57,515 nucleotides of DNA from NCBI GenBank assembly GCA_964196195.1, contig CAXMSE010000063.1, positions 1 through 57,515 on the forward strand, in the 5' to 3' direction. A program made the position numbers and the translations under genes. Below the pieces are notes generated by a model that did not search any database, was not told the origin of the DNA, and saw only the letters and a list, made by a program, of their open reading frames with translations. The DNA is from OFTM10 sp964196195. Lineage in GTDB: Bacteria > Actinomycetota > Acidimicrobiia > Acidimicrobiales > Aldehydirespiratoraceae. This document shows positions 14,883 to 23,300 of the stretch, in pieces. The first letter of the stretch is position 1, and each line of letters opens with the position of its first letter.

Positions 14883-15422
14883 ATGCGTGTCATTTCAGGT
14901 TCTGCTCGGGGGCGAAAGCTCGTTGTTCCGGACGGCACGCTCACGCGTCCCACCGCCGATCGGGTGAAGGAGGCGATCTTCAACTCCCTGTTCTCCCTCG
15001 ATGTTGTCGAAGGTGCGAAGGTATTGGACCTCTTCGCCGGGTCGGGCTCCCTCGGGATCGAAGCCCTGTCGCGGGGAGCGTCGCACGCAACGTTCGTGGA
15101 GACCGACCGCGATGCTCTGAGGGCCATCCGCGCGAATCTCGACACCCTCGGGTTCGACGCCGACGCCTCGGTCGTTGCTGGTGATGGCCTCACCCACCTG
15201 GCCCGCGACGATCGCTTCGATCTGGTCCTTCTCGACCCGCCGTACGGATTTGAGCAATGGGACGAATTGCTCGCTCTGGTGCACCATGCGGTGGTGGTGA
15301 TCGAGTCCGACCGTGAGATCGACCTCCCCGAGGGGTGGAGTACCCACCTGGCGAGGCGCTACGGGAGTACCGTGGTGACACTCGCCACTGCGCCCGCCAC
15401 CTCGGAGAGTCCGTCACCGTGA
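14883..15422 (+). CDS. rsmD: 16S rRNA (guanine(966)-N(2))-methyltransferase
   Basis: Methylates G966 of 16S rRNA in the assembled 30S subunit using S-adenosylmethionine. The protein begins MRVISGSARGRKL, the family signature. The SAM-binding motif I is LDLFAGSGSLGIE at 48-60 and the catalytic DPPYG at 118-122. The length of 179 residues matches RsmD. A longer frame starting at 14697 overlaps the zinc-ribbon gene and lacks similarity before MRVIS, so ATG 14883 is chosen. Its stop overlaps the coaD start as GTGA; the rsmD-coaD pair is a classic bacterial arrangement. Confidence 0.93.
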   Translation: MRVISGSARGRKLVVPDGTLTRPTADRVKEAIFNSLFSLDVVEGAKVLDLFAGSGSLGIEALSRGASHATFVETDRDALRAIRANLDTLGFDADASVVAGDGLTHLARDDRFDLVLLDPPYGFEQWDELLALVHHAVVVIESDREIDLPEGWSTHLARRYGSTVVTLATAPATSESPSP

Positions 15423-15895
15423 CCCGCGTCCTCTATCCAGGCTCGTTCGATCCAGTCCACAACGGCCACCTCGAGATCATCGAAACGGCGGTTGCCCTCT
15501 TCGATGAGGTGGTCGTCGCTGCCATGCGCAACCCCCAGAAGGGCGGCGGCGAGTTCGATCTCGGCGACCGCGAGGAAATGCTGATCGAGTCCGTCGAGCA
15601 TCTCCCTACCGTGAGCGTCACGATGTTCTCGTCGCTGGTGGTCGACCTCGCCCGCGACGTGGAAGCCGACTTCATCATCAAGGGTCTGCGCGCGGTGTCC
15701 GACTTCGAGAACGAGCTCCAGATGGCCCAGATGAACCTCGCAGTATCCGGCGTTCACACCGTGTTCATCCCGTCGGCCTCGCGTCGGTCCTTTCTCGCCT
15801 CGAAGTTCATCCGTGAGATCGCCCGCTTCGGTGGCGACGTGTCGTCGATGGTTCCCGATGCGGTCGATCGACGAATCAAGGAGCGCTACGGGTGA
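15419..15895 (+). CDS. coaD: pantetheine-phosphate adenylyltransferase
   Basis: Transfers AMP from ATP to 4'-phosphopantetheine, the penultimate step of coenzyme A synthesis. The nucleotidyltransferase start YPGSFDPVHNGH is intact, with the HxGH motif at residues 14-17. The C-terminal FIREIARFGGDVSSMVP corresponds to the ISSTxVRE region. At 158 residues it is the normal hexameric CoaD size. The GTG start overlaps the rsmD stop, and the stop overlaps the start of the SepIVA-like gene, giving a tightly coupled operon. A reading starting at 15335 is only an upstream extension into rsmD. Confidence 0.95.
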   Translation: MTRVLYPGSFDPVHNGHLEIIETAVALFDEVVVAAMRNPQKGGGEFDLGDREEMLIESVEHLPTVSVTMFSSLVVDLARDVEADFIIKGLRAVSDFENELQMAQMNLAVSGVHTVFIPSASRRSFLASKFIREIARFGGDVSSMVPDAVDRRIKERYG

Positions 15896-16482
15896 CCGAC
15901 GACCCTCAGAGCCAGGACGACGACAACGAGCCTGCCGATGGAGCGCCGCCCGAGTACCGAACGCCCCAGGCCGAGGCCTTGCTGCGCCAGGCGATCGCAC
16001 TAGTCGAGCAAGCACGGCCGATGCCATTGTCGGCTTCGTCGATGATCAACAAGCAAGAGGTTCTAGCGGTGCTGCAGGCCGCGGTACAGGGCCTTCCCGA
16101 AGAGCTCCGTGCTGCTCGTTGGCTCCTGAAGGAGCGTGACGATTTCCTCGCCCGGGTGCAGAGCGAAGGCGACCAGATCGTGGCGAAGTCGCGCGCTCGC
16201 GCCGAACAGATGGTGCAGCGCACCGAGCTGGTGAAGGCCGCCGAGGATCGAGCCCGCAGGGTTGTCTCCGAAGCCGAGGACCAGGCTCGCCATCTCCGGC
16301 TCGAGACCGAGGACTGGTGCGATCAGAAGCTCGGCGCGATGGAAATCGTGCTCGAGCGCACGATGAAGACCGTGGTGTCCGGCCGATCCCGTCTGCAGGG
16401 GGCCGAGACCGAAAAGTCCTTATCGGTCGACGAATCGGCACCCCCCGACGCCGACGACTTCTTCGATCAGGATCGCGGGTGA
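15892..16482 (+). CDS. SepIVA/DivIVA-like coiled-coil protein
   Basis: A 196-residue hydrophilic protein with a long helical middle (about residues 70-150) rich in E, R and A, likely a coiled coil, and acidic disordered ends (DDPQSQDDDNE and DADDFFDQD). Its place immediately before the YceD gene matches mycobacterial SepIVA (Rv2927c next to Rv2926c), a septum-associated DivIVA relative. Similarity to SepIVA rests on length, composition and gene order, not on a motif. A role in polar growth or septation is therefore inferred. It is coupled by GTGA overlaps to both coaD and yceD. Confidence 0.65.
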   Translation: MTDDPQSQDDDNEPADGAPPEYRTPQAEALLRQAIALVEQARPMPLSASSMINKQEVLAVLQAAVQGLPEELRAARWLLKERDDFLARVQSEGDQIVAKSRARAEQMVQRTELVKAAEDRARRVVSEAEDQARHLRLETEDWCDQKLGAMEIVLERTMKTVVSGRSRLQGAETEKSLSVDESAPPDADDFFDQDRG

Positions 16483-17000
16483 CCGAGACCGACGGGTCAG
16501 TGGCTGCCCCCAATCGGCTCATTGTCGACATCGTCGACCTCAGACGCCGTATCGGTAGCCGTCGAGCGGTGGAGTCCCAGCTCGTAGTCGACGATCTGCA
16601 GGTCGGGGAGAAGTCGATAGTCGACGGTCTCCTCACGATTGATCTGGTCGTCGAGTCGGTCACCGAAGGGGTGGTGGCTTCGGGTCGCGTCACCGCGATG
16701 TCTCGTACCCCCTGCCGGCGATGTCTGCGCGACGTAGACCTTCCGCTCGATGTCGACATTCACGAGGTCTTCGAGGCCTCGCCCACCGAGGGCGAAACGT
16801 GGCCGATCGAAACCGAGCGGATCGACCTCACTCCCGTGGTGCGTGAGGCCGTACTGTTGAGCCTCCCGATTGCTCCCTTGTGTTCCGACGACTGTGTCGG
16901 GCCCGAACCTGATCGGTTCCCCACCGGCACTCCTCCCGACGAGGAGCCCAAGCGCGATGAGCGTTGGGCAGCGCTCGACGAGCTCAGATTCGACGAGTGA
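16479..17000 (+). CDS. yceD: YceD/DUF177 family protein
   Basis: A DUF177 protein of 173 residues, the family normally found immediately before rpmF and often linked to 23S rRNA accumulation or ribosome assembly. It shows the family features VESVTEGVVASGRV, a CRRC pair (Cys79, Cys82) in the middle, and LCSDDC (Cys135, Cys139), together a potential zinc site. The GTG start overlaps the SepIVA-like stop. rpmF begins 79 bp downstream. The order SepIVA-DUF177-L32 supports the assignment. The biochemical role remains unclear. Confidence 0.85.
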   Translation: MTETDGSVAAPNRLIVDIVDLRRRIGSRRAVESQLVVDDLQVGEKSIVDGLLTIDLVVESVTEGVVASGRVTAMSRTPCRRCLRDVDLPLDVDIHEVFEASPTEGETWPIETERIDLTPVVREAVLLSLPIAPLCSDDCVGPEPDRFPTGTPPDEEPKRDERWAALDELRFDE

Positions 17001-17079
17001 AAGCTGTCGCGGGTCGCTAGTCTTCAGTGGTCGTGTCGGCCATAGCCGACCCCAAGATCACACGAAGCAGGAACGCGGA

Positions 17080-17259
17080 ATGGCCGTCCCGAAGAAGAAA
17101 ATGTCGAAGTCGAAGAGCCGGAGCCGCAAGGCGTCGGCGTGGCGCGTGGGCCCAACGGCTCGCAGCACCTGCCCGCATTGCAGCGCGGTGAAGCGCCCTC
17201 ATCGGGCGTGCGCCAACTGCGGCTGGTACGCCGGCCGCCAGGCGATCGAGGTCGACTGA
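17080..17259 (+). CDS. rpmF: 50S ribosomal protein L32
   Basis: A 59-residue basic ribosomal protein. The start MAVPKKKMSKSKSRSRKA is the L32 signature, and the zinc-binding cysteines are all present as CPHC (31, 34) and CANC (44, 47), so this is the zinc-containing (C+) form. The ATG at 17080 is preceded by GCAGGAACGCGGA, a weak ribosome site. It lies between yceD and plsX, the conserved yceD-rpmF-plsX order seen across bacteria, which couples ribosome and lipid synthesis. A longer reading from 16870 in the same frame is an extension into yceD. Confidence 0.95.
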   Translation: MAVPKKKMSKSKSRSRKASAWRVGPTARSTCPHCSAVKRPHRACANCGWYAGRQAIEVD

Positions 17260-17263
17260 GCCG

Positions 17264-18247
17264 ATGCTGCCCATCGCGGTCGACGCAATGGGTGGTGACA
17301 AGGCTCCCGACGAGATAGTCGCGGGAGCGCGCCGCGCATCTGAGGATCTCGGGATCCCTGTTGTGCTGGTAGGTCGCTCCTGCGAGATGGGCGACACCGG
17401 TGATTTGTCGATCATTGAGGCATCCGAGGTCATTGGCATGGATGCCGAAGCTGGATCGAGCGTTCGGCGGATGAAGGACTCCTCGCTTGTGCGTGCGGCC
17501 GAAGCAGTGCGTGATGGCAAGGCTTCGGCCATGGTGTCGGCCGGCAATACGGGCGCCGCGATGGCTTCGGCCCTGCTCAGGATGGGGCGCATCAAGGGGA
17601 TCAACCGCCCCGCGATCGCAACTCCGATCCCGGTTCCAGGCGGCACTCCCACCACCCTGCTGGATGCGGGCGCCAACGCGGAGTGCCGGCCTGAGTGGCT
17701 CGTCGATTTCGCTCGGATGGGAGCGGTCTACGCGCGCGACCGGTTCGGAATCCAGAAGCCACGTGTCGGCCTGCTCTCGATTGGTGAAGAGGCCGGCAAG
17801 GGCAGCCCCTTCGTGAAAGAATCTTTCGCAGGTCTCAGCGATCCGGCATGGGTGCTGGCCTCGGATTGTGAATGGATCGGAAACGTCGAAGGGCGCGATG
17901 TGATGACGTCGGAGGTGGATGTCATCGTCACCGATGGCTTCACCGGCAACGTGACGCTGAAGACGCTCGAGGGCGCGATGCAGGCCCTGATCGGTCGGCT
18001 CCTGGTGGCGATCGACACCGACGACGACACCCGCGCAGCTGGTGAGGTTCTCGGCCCGGCTCTCGACGAGATGGTGGCCGAGCTCCATCCGGACACCGTG
18101 GGTGGGGCCCTGTTGCTCGGGGTGAAGGGGGTCTGTGTGATTTCTCACGGGTCGAGCTCCGAGTCTGCAATGGTGAACGCCATCCGGGTGGCTTCGGAGA
18201 TGGTCGAGGTCGAGATGGTGCGCCATCTCACGGCCTCGGCGAGCTGA
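17264..18247 (+). CDS. plsX: phosphate acyltransferase PlsX
   Basis: Converts acyl-ACP to acyl-phosphate, the acyl donor for glycerol-3-phosphate acylation by PlsY. The protein begins with the family motif IAVDAMGGDKAP, and has SAGNTGAAMASAL, LLDAGANAECRPEWL, GLLSIGEE..KG and DGFTGNV blocks typical of PlsX. At 327 residues it is standard. It follows rpmF by 4 bp. The acpP gene, which supplies its substrate carrier, lies 122 bp downstream. The upstream fakA-like gene, if functional, makes the same acyl-phosphate product. Confidence 0.94.
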   Translation: MLPIAVDAMGGDKAPDEIVAGARRASEDLGIPVVLVGRSCEMGDTGDLSIIEASEVIGMDAEAGSSVRRMKDSSLVRAAEAVRDGKASAMVSAGNTGAAMASALLRMGRIKGINRPAIATPIPVPGGTPTTLLDAGANAECRPEWLVDFARMGAVYARDRFGIQKPRVGLLSIGEEAGKGSPFVKESFAGLSDPAWVLASDCEWIGNVEGRDVMTSEVDVIVTDGFTGNVTLKTLEGAMQALIGRLLVAIDTDDDTRAAGEVLGPALDEMVAELHPDTVGGALLLGVKGVCVISHGSSSESAMVNAIRVASEMVEVEMVRHLTASAS

Positions 18248-18282
18248 GTCGACGTCCTTTGTGGCCCCTCGCGCTGTCGTTG

Positions 18283-18317
18283 TTGACAAGCGCGCAAGCT
18301 CCGGAACCGGGTAGGGT
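18283..18317 (+). promoter_or_regulatory. acpP: possible acpP promoter elements
   Basis: A perfect TTGACA (18283-18288) and a TAGGGT (18312-18317) lie in the plsX-acpP spacer. The 23-bp distance is too long for a standard sigma-A promoter, so either only the -10 is used or this is coincidence. It would give a ~45-nt leader. Confidence 0.3.
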
Positions 18318-18369
18318 GCCGACGTTCTCGTGCCCATAAGGGCGTTTCGACGACAGTGAGAGGTAACCC

Positions 18370-18660
18370 GTGCCTGCAGAAACCCATGTGGAGCAAGGTC
18401 CGATCGGCCGCGACGAGGTCATTACCTTGGTGAAGGACCGTCTTGCTGAGATCCTCGAGATCGAGCCATCGGCCATCAACGAGGGCGACGCCTTCGCCGA
18501 TGATCTCGACGCCGACAGCCTCGCGCTGATCGAGCTGGTCGAGGGTATCGAGGAAGAACTCGCCGAGCGTTCGGTTGGCTTCCGGATCGAAGACGAGGAT
18601 CTCGAAGACCTTCGCACTGTGCGAGACGCCGTCGACTACGTCGTCGCCAAACTGGGCTGA
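18370..18660 (+). CDS. acpP: acyl carrier protein
   Basis: The carrier of growing fatty acyl chains in type II fatty acid synthesis. The phosphopantetheine site DLDADSLALIEL places the attachment serine at Ser50. It is acidic as expected. At 96 residues it is longer than E. coli ACP (78) because of an N-terminal extension (PAETHVEQGPIGRDE), common in actinobacterial AcpM-type proteins. The GTG start at 18370 gives a good fit; GAGAGG is 6-11 bases upstream. rnc follows directly in the same reading frame after the TGA stop, a known acpP-rnc arrangement. Confidence 0.9.
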   Translation: MPAETHVEQGPIGRDEVITLVKDRLAEILEIEPSAINEGDAFADDLDADSLALIELVEGIEEELAERSVGFRIEDEDLEDLRTVRDAVDYVVAKLG

Positions 18661-18663
18661 ACG

Positions 18664-19368
18664 CTGGCTTCCGCGTCCACCTCGACCTCGCTGGAGGAGC
18701 GGTTCGGATACCGGTTCGGCGATCCCGACCGACTCGTGCTCGCTCTCACGCATCGGTCGTGGTGCGCAGAGCATCCCGACGAGCCATCCAACGAGCGACT
18801 CGAGTTCCTGGGCGATGCCGTGCTCAGCCTTGTGGTTACCGACCACATCTTCCAACGCTTCCCCGAGCTGCCCGAGGGCCAGTTGGCGAAGACGCGTGCG
18901 GTGGTTGTGAGCGCTCAGACTCTGGCCGAGGTCGGGCTCGCGCTGGGTCTCGGTGAGGGCCTACGTCTGGGAAAGGGCGAGGATGCTTCGGGTGGTCGCG
19001 AGAAGGCGTCGATCCTGGCTGACGCGGTGGAGGCGGTGATCGGGGCGATGTATCTCGACGGAGGCATCGAACCGGTACGGGGTTTTGTGCTCGATCAGCT
19101 CGGGGAACGGATTATCGAAGCGGCTCGTCACCCTGGAGAGACCGATTACAAGACGCGCCTCCAGGAGCTGGCCGTGAGCGCGGGCCACCAGCTGCCGGTC
19201 TACACGCTGACCGAGAGTGGCCCCGATCATCACAGGCGGTATCGCGCTGTGGTGGAGATCGACGGCCGCCGGATGGGTAGCGGCGGGGGAAGTTCGAAGA
19301 AGGAAGCCGAACAGTGGGCCGCTCGTGCCGCGAGCGAATCCCATTCGGCAGGGGATGGAGAAATCTGA
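18664..19368 (+). CDS. rnc: ribonuclease III (start uncertain, probable CTG)
   Basis: Cleaves double-stranded RNA in rRNA maturation and mRNA control. The signature NERLEFLGDAVL gives catalytic Glu47 and Asp51, and DAVEAVIGAMYLDGG carries the second acidic pair. The double-stranded RNA-binding domain covers about residues 165-230 with SSKKEAEQWAARAA. The conserved N-terminus LEERFGYRFGDPDRL lies before the first standard in-frame start (GTG 18736). The only candidates before it, after the acpP TGA, are CTG 18664 (234 residues) or CTG 18691. With GTG the first helix would be lost. The same frame as acpP raises an alternative of readthrough. The gene overlaps fpg-like by TGATG. Confidence 0.9.
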   Translation: MASASTSTSLEERFGYRFGDPDRLVLALTHRSWCAEHPDEPSNERLEFLGDAVLSLVVTDHIFQRFPELPEGQLAKTRAVVVSAQTLAEVGLALGLGEGLRLGKGEDASGGREKASILADAVEAVIGAMYLDGGIEPVRGFVLDQLGERIIEAARHPGETDYKTRLQELAVSAGHQLPVYTLTESGPDHHRRYRAVVEIDGRRMGSGGGSSKKEAEQWAARAASESHSAGDGEI

Positions 19369-20201
19369 TGTTTGAATTGCCCGAGGTCGAGACAACGCGA
19401 CGAGAGCTCGACCGCGACCTGGTCGGCAAGAAGGTGAAGACGGTCGAGGCCACCAGCATGAAAGTGCTCGGCCGCTACAAGGCCCGCAAGGCCTTCACTA
19501 GCCAACTCGACGATATGAAGATCGTCGGGGTCCGTCGTGAGGGCCTCTACATCACGATCGTGTTCGATGGGGGTTCCACCCTCGTGGTCGATCTCGGTTC
19601 GTCCGGATCACTCCGCCGTCACGCCAACAAGGACGCGATCGAGCCCAACACCGAGGTGGTCATCACCTTCACCCAACACGGCCAGCTCCGGCTCATCGAC
19701 CCGGAAGGCACCGCGGAGATGTTCGTCGTCGACTCCGATGCCCTGGTTGATGAGCTCCCCGAACTCGACGACTATGGCCTCGATCCCGTCGATCAGCCCG
19801 TGTCGTGGACAGCGTTTGGCCGCGAGCTACTCCAGCGTCATACCAAGCTGAAGACCCTGATCACCGACAGGAAGTTCGTGGTGGGTATCGGCAATATCTA
19901 CGCCGACGAGATCCTGTACGAGGCTGGTCTTCGTTACGACCGTATGAGCGACTCTCTGTCGAGTCAGGAGATCCGCCGCCTGCATCGGGCCCTGGTGGGG
20001 AAGCTTCACGATGCCATCAAGTACCGGGGAACGTCGGTGCCCGAGCGCGTATTCGTGGATCCGTTCGGGGTGCCGGGCGAGTTTGCCGACCATCTCGAGG
20101 TGTGGGGCAAGAACGGCAAGTTGAGCGGGAGAAGTCGGCTTCCGATCCAGCGAGCCAAGTTCGGTGGGGTGTGGACCTATTACTGCGATACCCAGGTCTG
20201 A
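19368..20201 (+). CDS. Fpg/MutM-like protein lacking catalytic residues
   Basis: A homologue of formamidopyrimidine-DNA glycosylase, with the family start ELPEVETTRREL, the H2TH block GIGNIYADEILYEAGL and a C-terminal zinc-finger-like end. Key residues are altered. The position after Met is Phe, not the Pro2 nucleophile. The RRxKY lysine is Leu (REGLY), and the intercalating HLGMSG is DLGSSG. The TDPRRFG loop is IDPEGTAE. The four zinc cysteines appear as Ser, Ser, Cys, Thr, and the finger arginine is Val. Glu3, Glu6 and the Asn of the H2TH remain. It sits in the usual rnc-fpg-smc place, coupled by TGATG to rnc. It is 277 residues long. DNA binding without glycosylase/lyase activity is the simplest reading. 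Confidence 0.85.
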   Translation: MFELPEVETTRRELDRDLVGKKVKTVEATSMKVLGRYKARKAFTSQLDDMKIVGVRREGLYITIVFDGGSTLVVDLGSSGSLRRHANKDAIEPNTEVVITFTQHGQLRLIDPEGTAEMFVVDSDALVDELPELDDYGLDPVDQPVSWTAFGRELLQRHTKLKTLITDRKFVVGIGNIYADEILYEAGLRYDRMSDSLSSQEIRRLHRALVGKLHDAIKYRGTSVPERVFVDPFGVPGEFADHLEVWGKNGKLSGRSRLPIQRAKFGGVWTYYCDTQV

Positions 20202-20219
20202 TCGCTCCTGAATGAGCGC

Positions 20220-20240
20220 GATTTCGGCCCGCCCGAAATC
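20220..20240 (+). terminator. terminator-like hairpin after the Fpg-like gene
   Basis: GATTTCGG (20220-20227) pairs perfectly with CCGAAATC (20233-20240) around a 5-nt loop, followed only by TTTCC. It could end or attenuate the acpP-rnc-fpg transcript before smc. Confidence 0.4.
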
Positions 20241-20305
20241 TTTCCACAAGGAATCCACAGGCGGGGGACTACACGTATGTAATTCGGGTTGCTAAGTTCG
20301 TCTTG

Positions 20306-23300
20306 ATGCATCTCAAGAATCTCACGCTGAAAGGTTTCAAGTCGTTCGCCGATACGTCGTCGATCGATCTGGAGCCGGGCGTCACCGTCGTTGTCGGTCC
20401 CAACGGAAGTGGCAAGTCGAATGTGGTCGACGCCATCGCGTGGGTTCTCGGCGCCCAGGCACCCAGCTCTGTGCGTTCCGGGAAGATGGACGACGTGATC
20501 TTTGCCGGCACCACCGGCAAGGCCGCGCTCGGCCGTGCCGAGGTGTCGCTCACGATCGACAACCATTCGCGCACGCTTCCGGTGGAATTCAGCGAGGTGA
20601 GGATCACCCGCACCCTGTTTCGCAACGGCGATTCCGAGTACGCCATCAATGGCGTGCCTTGCCGCCTCCTCGACATCACGGAATTGTTGTCCGACGGCGG
20701 CGTCGGCCGCCAGCAGCACGTGATTGTTTCGCAGGGACAGATCGACGCCGTTCTCAACGCGCGGCCCGAGGATCGTCGGGCGATCATCGAAGAGGCCGCC
20801 GGCGTACTCAAATACCGCAAGCGCAAGGATCGTGCAGATCGTCGACTCACGGCATCCGATGGCGATCTCACCCGGGTGAAGGATCTGATGCGTGAAGTGC
20901 GGCGCCAGTTGCGCCCTCTCGAAAAGCAAGCCGAAGCTGCCCGTCGCCACGGTGATCTCATCGAAGAACTCACGGCCCTGCGGGTCCATCTTGCGGGCCG
21001 CGAGGTGGCCGACCTGCGTGCTCGGCTGCACGTCAACGGCGAACTTCGCGCGCCGCGCGTCGAGCGTCAGCGGTCGACGCGCCAACAACTCGAGAGCCTC
21101 GATTCCGACGTGGGCACCGACGAGCGCCGCCTCGCCGAGCACGGCGGCGACGACCTCGGCGACACCCTCGTGCGGTTGGAGTCGATGCGTGAGCGGGCCC
21201 GAGGTCTCACGGCGGTGATGACCGAGCGCGAGCGAGGGGTCGAGCGCGACCGCTCTGCCTTCGCCGACCGGGCCGTCATCGCCAACCTCGAAGCTGAAGC
21301 GGCGCGGGTCCGCGAAGACCTTTCGGTCGTCACCACCGAACTCCAACAACTCCAGCCCGACCTGGCGCGGCTGGGCGAGGCCGAGGCAGCATTGGCAGCG
21401 GATCGCGTCACTTTCGAAGAGGAGTGGGGCGAGGGCGTCGCGGTCCCGTCTGGTCAGGCTGCCGAGATCCGAGGGGAGTTGGGCGCGCTCCGGGCTTCGA
21501 TCGACCGGGGCACAAGTGAGTCGGATCGACTGGAGGCCCGCTTGGTGGAGCTGTCCACCCGCCGCCAGACGTTAGAGGCGGCGTCTGCTGAGTGTCGCTC
21601 CGACCTGGGCGCACTCCACGACGAGGAAGAGCCCCTCGTGGCCGCCTACGAGGGGGCCGACGCAGCGCGAATTGAGGCGGAGGAAGAACTTGGCGCCCTC
21701 ACCGCCATCCAGGGAGACGCCGAGGCGGACCACCATCGCTGGGTGGCTCGGGCCGAAGCACTCACTCTTGCCCTCGATGAGGCTCGGGCTCGCTCGGGCG
21801 CGGCTCGGCTCGCCGACGTCGACGGCGTGCTCGGCACCCTTCTCGACCTTGTGGCCGTCGAGCCGGGCTGGGAGGCGGCTTTCGAGTCGGCGGCCGGCGA
21901 GGCGCTGGGTGCTGTGGTGGTCGACAATCCAGATTCAGCTCGGAGGGCTCTGGCTGAGCTGAGCGCGGGCCACGGCGCCGGCGCCGTTCTCGCGCTAGGC
22001 ATCGACAAGGCCACCACGGTGGCTCAGTCGGCTGGCGAGATGGTGCGCGATCACGTGAAGGGAACCATTGAGGGAGTCGACGCCCTACTCGACGTGCTGG
22101 TGGGCGACATCGTCGTCATCGATGGCGATTGGGCCGCCGCGGCCGATGCTGCGCTAGCTCGCCCCACCTCGGTGGTGGTCACCCGCGATGGTGATCGCTT
22201 CGGCCCGACGGGCTGGCGGATCGGCGGAGGAAGCACCGGGGCAACCGGCGCTGCTCTGGCCGAGGCCGAGGAGCGTGTTGAGGCGACGCGCAAGCTCTGT
22301 GTCGAGGCCGTCGATGCCACCACGATCGCTCGACGAGAGCTCGACCGCCGTGGGGAGCGTGCAGCCGAACTCGCCCAAAAGCTCGACGCCATCGATTCGG
22401 GACTCACCGCCGCGGCCGATGCGGTCCAGCGCACCGAGGCCGATCGGCGCGACATAGCCACCGAAGCCGATGGCCTGCAGAGCCGGTTCGACGAACTCGC
22501 AGCCCGGCTCGAGAGAGAGACCGGGCGGGTCTCCGAGCTGGAGGGCATGTTGCCTTCCCTGGAGGCGGCCGAGCACGAATTGCTGGAAAAGGGCCGACGT
22601 CTTGCCATCGCCCGCGCTGAGATCGAGGAAAGGTCTGCTTCGGTGGGGTCCCTGCGATCCGGCGTCGAGATCCGAACCGCGGCGCTCCAAGAACGCCGCA
22701 CATCTCTGAGCACGAGGCTCGGTGAGCTCGACGAGCGACTCGAACGCGACGCCGACAAGCGCGCCGCCGCGGAAGGCCAACGCATCGACCTCGATCGGCG
22801 CGCTGGTGTCCTGCGCAGCCTTGCCTCCTCGGTGCAGGCCCGTGCCGCGGTGCTCGACGATCGCCTCGGCGGTGTGCGTGAACGTCGCCGCCGGCAATCC
22901 CAGGCAGCCCAAGAGATCGCCAGCCGGCTCGACACGCTGCGCCGGGCCCGCAGTGAGGCCGAGAAGCAGCTCGAGGCACTTCGCGATTCGTCGGCCAAAG
23001 CCGAGGTGGAGGAAGCGGAGCTCCGCACCCGCCTGCAGACCACCGTCGATCGCTTGAGGGCCGATCACCACGTCGCCCCCGATGTGGCGGTGTCCGCCCC
23101 GTGCCCCGAACTCGTCGATGGGATCGCGGCCGACCGTCGGGCCCACCAGCTCGAGTCCGAGCTCGACATCATGGGCCCCGTCAACCCCCTCGCTCTCGAG
23201 GAGTACCAGGCACTCCAGGAGCGCCACAACTTCCTGCAGGGACAGCTCGACGACATCCGGTCCACCCGACGCGAACTGTCGAAGGTGATCACCTCGATCG

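Noticed and set aside
18283..18317. Strong TTGACA/TAGGGT promoter of acpP
   Set aside because: The 23-bp spacer is too long for a normal sigma-A promoter. It is kept only as a weak feature.
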